Assembly (NCBI GenBank): GCA_017379255.1
Contig: JAFNWZ010000233.1
Coordinates: forward strand, 1 to 15,459
Direction: 5' to 3'
Length of the DNA stretch: 15,459 bases
DNA from: Akkermansia sp.
Lineage (GTDB): Bacteria; Verrucomicrobiota; Verrucomicrobiia; Verrucomicrobiales; Akkermansiaceae
A program made the position numbers and the translations under genes. Positions 12,471-15,459 of this stretch are shown here, in pieces (the stretch's first letter is position 1; every line of letters starts with the position of its first letter). The notes beneath the pieces are model-generated. The model was not told the origin of the DNA and did not search any database. It saw nothing but the letters and a program-made list of their open reading frames with translations.

Positions 12471-14576
12471 TCAGCCAAGATGCTTTTCGAGCAACTCTAC
12501 CATTTCTTCATAACCATTTTCCATGGCGAAGGAGATGGGGGAGTAGAGTTCGCCCTCATAAATGAAATCATGCTGCTCTGCACCATGCTGCAGCAGCAAG
12601 CTCACGATATTGTACATATAATACATCGAACTGCCTATCAAGGCCTGAGCAAGCGGGCGATACTGCTTCTCTGTCTTCACATTCGGGTTGGCCCCCTGTT
12701 CCAGCAGATAGCTTACCAGCTCCGCACTGGTGGAGTTGATGGCGAAGTTCAGCAACGAGCCGGAATCCTGAGGTCTTACTCCGGTATGTTCCGCATTCAC
12801 GGAAATACCGACTTCTTCCACCAAGCGGCGGACAAATGGCAGGTCACCCTTGGCGGCTGCCTTGAAGGGAACATTGCAGCTCTCCTCCGCATCATCCAGA
12901 GGGAATCGGCTGTGGGCCAGCCTGGCTACCTTGATGGTCATATCCTCGGAGTGAACCTTATACACGTGCTCGCACAGTTCTGAACCATGCGTTGCCCAGT
13001 AGGCATTTCCCGCAAATTCGTCTGCCAGGTCTACCATGACATCGAGCTCGCGTTCCGTAAGTTCATGAGCCGCGGTGTGCATGATATCACACCAGTCACT
13101 AGTGCTGAGCTTTTCTCCCGGGATGAGCCGGCGGTGATTTACATAAGCCTCAAGTCCATGTTTCCTAATCAGGCGTTTGCGGATGGCAGAGCGCAATTCG
13201 ATAACCTTCCGCTCACCGCTATCAGTAATCGCTTCGGAGGGGAGGACGGCTGGACGTACTGATTCCGTAACAGGCTGAACCAACACCTGCAGTTCAGTCT
13301 TCATCTGCTCCAGCGAATCTGTCTGCATGATTTCCCATAGCCTGTTTACCTGCGGTGTGAATTTAGGCATGGAATGCTTCATCTCCTGCATGTAAGTATA
13401 CAGCAGATGCTTGCGCATGCAGGAATCGGTCATGCGTTCGAAGGGAAGCTTACCATCATTATCGCGCACGGCGGCGGATGCACCATTTTTGATGAGCGAA
13501 TAGGAGATTCCGGGGCTAAAGGCATAGTGCATAGGCGTTCTTCCGTTGTTTGCAACAGCGTTCACCTGCGCCCCGTGCTTCACAAGCATATCCACAGCCC
13601 ATGCACCTCTGGCGAGGTGCAGCGGAGTCATACCAAGCTTGTTGCGGGCATTGGGGTCAGCACCGGCCTCCAGTAGAATTTCCATGCACTCGCGGGAAGT
13701 ACACAGATGCAGCGGGGTCAGACCATCGTAATCAGCAGCGTTCACATCCGCGCCGGCTTCCAGCAGCAAGCCTACAGCTTCCGGGGAGTCGGCAGCGTGC
13801 AGGGGGGTGCGTCCGTTGAGTGACCGCACATGGGGATTCGCACCGGCCTCCAGCAGCATTTCCACTGCATCGGCATGCGATGCCACTCTGTGCAGCGGGG
13901 TCAGGCCCCTTTCGTCGCGATGATTCACATCTGCCCCGGATGCAATCAACGCCGGATAAGTGCTGTGGGATATATAGAGGAACAGGGCCGTGCGACCCAG
14001 TGCACCGGCATGATTCACATCCAGCCCCATACCCAGCAGGCGCTGAACCACTCCCCCATCTGCTGCTGCCATGAGCAGGCTGAAACCATGCCAGGTATCC
14101 GGAGCCTCTCTGAACCCGGCATCCAGCATGGCATGCTGCACTTCTGCATTAGCGCACAGGTACCAGGGATTCATGCCCTGGAAATTGCACGCATTCATAT
14201 CCAGTCCAGCCTCCAGCAATAGCTTCAGATCTTCCGCCCGCCGGATATAGTTCAGGCAGGTTTCACCGCGGGGTGAAGTAACGGTTAAATCAGCCCCAAG
14301 TTCATAGAACAAGCGTAGTTTACCATGCTTTGCCGCCAGAAACACGTCCGGTGTGCCTGACTTTGTGCAACCATCCACGCGAGCGCCGGCCTCCAGCAAC
14401 ACGCGAATCACCTCCTCGTTGTCGTTATAAAGCAGAGGAGTAAGCCCTTCCTCATTGCGAAGATTCAAGTTTGCCCCCTCGGCCAGCAGGGCGCATGCCA
14501 CCTTTCCATTACGCGCCAGGTGCAGCGGTGTCAGCCCCTTCGTATCGCTCACATTCACATTGTGCCCTTCCTGCAC
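12471..14576 (-). CDS. large ankyrin-repeat protein, 3' part of a gene split by a frameshift
   Basis: An open frame of 701 codons continuing the ankyrin protein begun at 15138. The codon at 14576 is GTG inside a repeat unit (KLVQEGHNVN) and not a natural start. Residues 1-380 contain about eleven ankyrin-type units such as GLTPLHLCTSRECMEILLEA with GADPNARN. Many are 30-31 residues long, lacking the usual AAxxGH turn of 33-residue repeats. Residues about 385-465 are a linker. Residues about 466-701 are the module also found alone in the 241-aa protein at 10649-11374 (W495xxIM, LADE 517-520, RRLVEEVGISV 583-593). No signal peptide or TM segment is seen in the joined protein, so it is probably cytoplasmic. 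Deleting 67 bp between the 37-bp repeats at 14553 and 14620 would fuse it to the upstream part as an 866-aa protein. As sequenced it is untranslated unless an internal start is used or the frame is restored. Confidence 0.75.
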   Translation of the reverse strand: MQEGHNVNVSDTKGLTPLHLARNGKVACALLAEGANLNLRNEEGLTPLLYNDNEEVIRVLLEAGARVDGCTKSGTPDVFLAAKHGKLRLFYELGADLTVTSPRGETCLNYIRRAEDLKLLLEAGLDMNACNFQGMNPWYLCANAEVQHAMLDAGFREAPDTWHGFSLLMAAADGGVVQRLLGMGLDVNHAGALGRTALFLYISHSTYPALIASGADVNHRDERGLTPLHRVASHADAVEMLLEAGANPHVRSLNGRTPLHAADSPEAVGLLLEAGADVNAADYDGLTPLHLCTSRECMEILLEAGADPNARNKLGMTPLHLARGAWAVDMLVKHGAQVNAVANNGRTPMHYAFSPGISYSLIKNGASAAVRDNDGKLPFERMTDSCMRKHLLYTYMQEMKHSMPKFTPQVNRLWEIMQTDSLEQMKTELQVLVQPVTESVRPAVLPSEAITDSGERKVIELRSAIRKRLIRKHGLEAYVNHRRLIPGEKLSTSDWCDIMHTAAHELTERELDVMVDLADEFAGNAYWATHGSELCEHVYKVHSEDMTIKVARLAHSRFPLDDAEESCNVPFKAAAKGDLPFVRRLVEEVGISVNAEHTGVRPQDSGSLLNFAINSTSAELVSYLLEQGANPNVKTEKQYRPLAQALIGSSMYYMYNIVSLLLQHGAEQHDFIYEGELYSPISFAMENGYEEMVELLEKHLG

Positions 14577-15138
14577 CAGTTTCGCTACCTGCCTGGCTCT
14601 TTACAAACTGCTGCGCACTATTCACATTGTGCCCTTCCTGCACCAGTTTCGCTACCATGTCAGCAGATTCAACTCTGTGCAAAGGATTCCACCACAGCTC
14701 ACATGGCTTATCCTCATTCTCCTCGTCATCATATGATTTATCCATGGCTTCACCCAGCAGACGGATAACCTCCGGGTAGATGGTCAAGTCGATGGGGCGG
14801 TCGCCGGAATCAGTCATCGCAAATGGGTTTGCGCCATTTCTGAGCAGAACTTCGACCATTTCCTTATTGCCGCGCAGCGCCTGTACATGCAGCGGAGTAA
14901 GCCGTGAAATAGAGGCATGTTCCTCCGGCAAAGCAGCGGATCTGGCATGGGTGCTGCTGAGCCTGGCGGCCAGCGTAGAGGCTTCACTGTAATCGCACAG
15001 GTGCATGCAGGTGAAGCCGCCGAACTCGCTGGCGTCGATGTCATGCCCGTCTTTATAGAGCCGGATGATTTCCTCCTCGCTGGTGGCGTTCAGCAGCTGG
15101 CGGAGGGTGTCGATGGTGGTGTTTTTGTTTGTTTTCAT
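14509..15138 (-). CDS. large ankyrin-repeat protein, 5' part, ending after a frameshift
   Basis: A 209-codon frame from ATG 15138 to the stop at 14509. The N-terminus (MKTNKNTTIDTLRQLLNATS) is followed by ankyrin units: SRLTPLHVQALRGNKEMVEV with LLRNGANPFAMTD, then WWNPLHRVESADMVAKLVQE. In-frame ankyrin homology ends at the first 37-bp repeat. The next residues, SAQQFVKSQAG and on to AAPGA, are out of frame and unlike ankyrin, so the stop at 14509 is a frameshift product. I chose 15138 over upstream in-frame starts (15153, 15210) because the extension is low-complexity and AT-rich. The spacing from the minus-strand promoter at 15387-15414 leaves a leader of about 240 nt containing a terminator-like hairpin. 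The product as sequenced would be a truncated ankyrin protein. Confidence 0.7.
   Translation of the reverse strand: MKTNKNTTIDTLRQLLNATSEEEIIRLYKDGHDIDASEFGGFTCMHLCDYSEASTLAARLSSTHARSAALPEEHASISRLTPLHVQALRGNKEMVEVLLRNGANPFAMTDSGDRPIDLTIYPEVIRLLGEAMDKSYDDEENEDKPCELWWNPLHRVESADMVAKLVQEGHNVNSAQQFVKSQAGSETGAGRAQCECERYEGADTAAPGA
14553..14656 (+). repeat. two identical 37-bp direct repeats 67 bp apart inside the ankyrin gene
   Basis: Positions 14553-14589 and 14620-14656 are identical over 37 bp (beginning ATTCACATTGTGCCC, ending TTTCGCTACC), separated by 30 bp (14590-14619). On the coding strand each copy encodes VAKLVQEGHNVN. The 67-bp period is 3n+1, so its presence shifts the frame. Removing one period joins GHNVN to VSDTKGLTPLHLA with regular ankyrin spacing. 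Confidence 0.9.
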
Positions 15139-15213
15139 GGTGTTATTAAACATTGTTTTTTGTATGTTAGGGTTGTTATATAGAGGAAAAATCAAAATAT
15201 GAGGAAACAAAAA

Positions 15214-15244
15214 AGGATACCCTACAAGAAAAATAGGATATCCT
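15214..15244 (-). terminator. terminator-like hairpin in the leader of the ankyrin locus
   Basis: Read on the minus strand, AGGATATCCTA (15244-15234) pairs with TAGGGTATCCT (15224-15214), 10 of 11 pairs, around nine bases. It runs straight into TTTTTTGTTT. That is the form of an intrinsic terminator, located about 165 nt after the promoter and 75 nt before the start codon of the ankyrin gene. Confidence 0.65.
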
Positions 15245-15380
15245 GACTACAAAAGTGGCGGTTTTTACCACTTAGCCAAAAAAAAGAGACGATTAGAAGA
15301 AATCGCCCAAGAAATTTGTAAGTGATGGTCTTATTATTATTATTCCCTTGCCATTCCCAGTGAACCAGCCCAAGGGGTAC
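15214..15380 (-). ncRNA. candidate small RNA or attenuated 5' leader
   Basis: The span between the predicted start (about 15380) and the hairpin has no plausible protein gene. It contains a possible stem CCCTTG...CAAGGG (15375-15344), a five-codon frame ATG GCA AGG GAA TAA with three further tandem TAA triplets (about 15349-15332), and a hairpin AAGTGG/CCACTT (15273-15253). I find no tRNA, tmRNA, SRP or T-box signature. Either a terminated small RNA or a leader with partial read-through into the ankyrin genes would fit. Inferred from the promoter and terminator only. Confidence 0.35.
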
Positions 15381-15386
15381 GGCGAC

Positions 15387-15414
15387 ATTATACCATGGTT
15401 ACTCAGGATGTCAA
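15387..15414 (-). promoter_or_regulatory. full-consensus sigma70-type promoter
   Basis: On the minus strand TTGACA (15414-15409) and TATAAT (15392-15387) are both perfect matches, 16 nt apart, with an AT-rich stretch upstream (15421-15434). Transcription would start near 15380 and run left toward the ankyrin locus. A TTGACA on the plus strand at 15444-15449 could be the -35 box of a divergent promoter whose -10 lies outside the window. Confidence 0.7.
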
Positions 15415-15459
15415 GTCAGGCTTAAAAATAAATGTCTGCCGATTTGACAATAATTCTGC

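Noticed and set aside
15214..15380. T-box, 6S, SRP RNA or tRNA in the leader upstream of the ankyrin locus
   Set aside because: No T-box sequence, no SRP GGAAG-type loop, no cloverleaf, and only a five-pair match between the ends, too little for a 6S-type rod.

Overview
The window is a piece of bacterial chromosome with no plasmid or phage backbone. I place it tentatively in Verrucomicrobiota, perhaps a gut Akkermansia-like lineage. The grounds are the GC-rich housekeeping genes, a GlcNAc-6-phosphate deacetylase, an autotransporter-like N-terminus at the left edge, and the absence of a recognisable Shine-Dalgarno sequence before any gene I examined. This is inference; no rRNA or other decisive marker is present.

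Left part (1-3300): a truncated secreted-protein gene leaves the window on the minus strand. A decayed transposase-like fragment follows, then nagA. After nagA comes a short E2-like protein that keeps an E3-binding domain but lacks a lipoyl domain and the catalytic His motif. A minus-strand two-TM PH-domain protein converges on it.

Middle (3250-6780): a plus-strand operon behind a good sigma70-type promoter encodes a long-chain polyprenyl diphosphate synthase, a serine O-acetyltransferase (CysE) and a COG2509-type FAD oxidoreductase. Gaps are 17 and 22 bp.

Fic island (6877-8359): a lower-GC class II Fic gene on the minus strand is bracketed by two 52-bp direct repeats differing at one base. 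Each repeat is built of TTAGCCG-type palindromes. One copy abuts the -35 box of a near-consensus fic promoter whose -10 box lies 6 nt before the ATG, which suggests a leaderless, possibly autoregulated transcript. A gene-free stretch with a 26-bp perfect dyad separates it from rph (RNase PH), which also looks leaderless.

Right part: after rph and its hairpin comes a secreted, highly repetitive protein with five EF-hand loops and basic Cys-rich linkers, closed by a strong terminator. Facing it is a minus-strand ankyrin locus (15138 to 10649). It starts with a large ankyrin gene broken by a +67-bp event between two identical 37-bp direct repeats. Next is an unrecognised 310-aa protein, and last a 241-aa protein that is a stand-alone paralogue of the large protein's C-terminal module. 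Removing 67 bp would restore an 866-aa reading frame, so the locus may be switchable. Upstream of it lies a consensus minus-strand promoter followed about 165 nt later by an intrinsic terminator, with no gene between: a candidate small RNA or attenuated leader.
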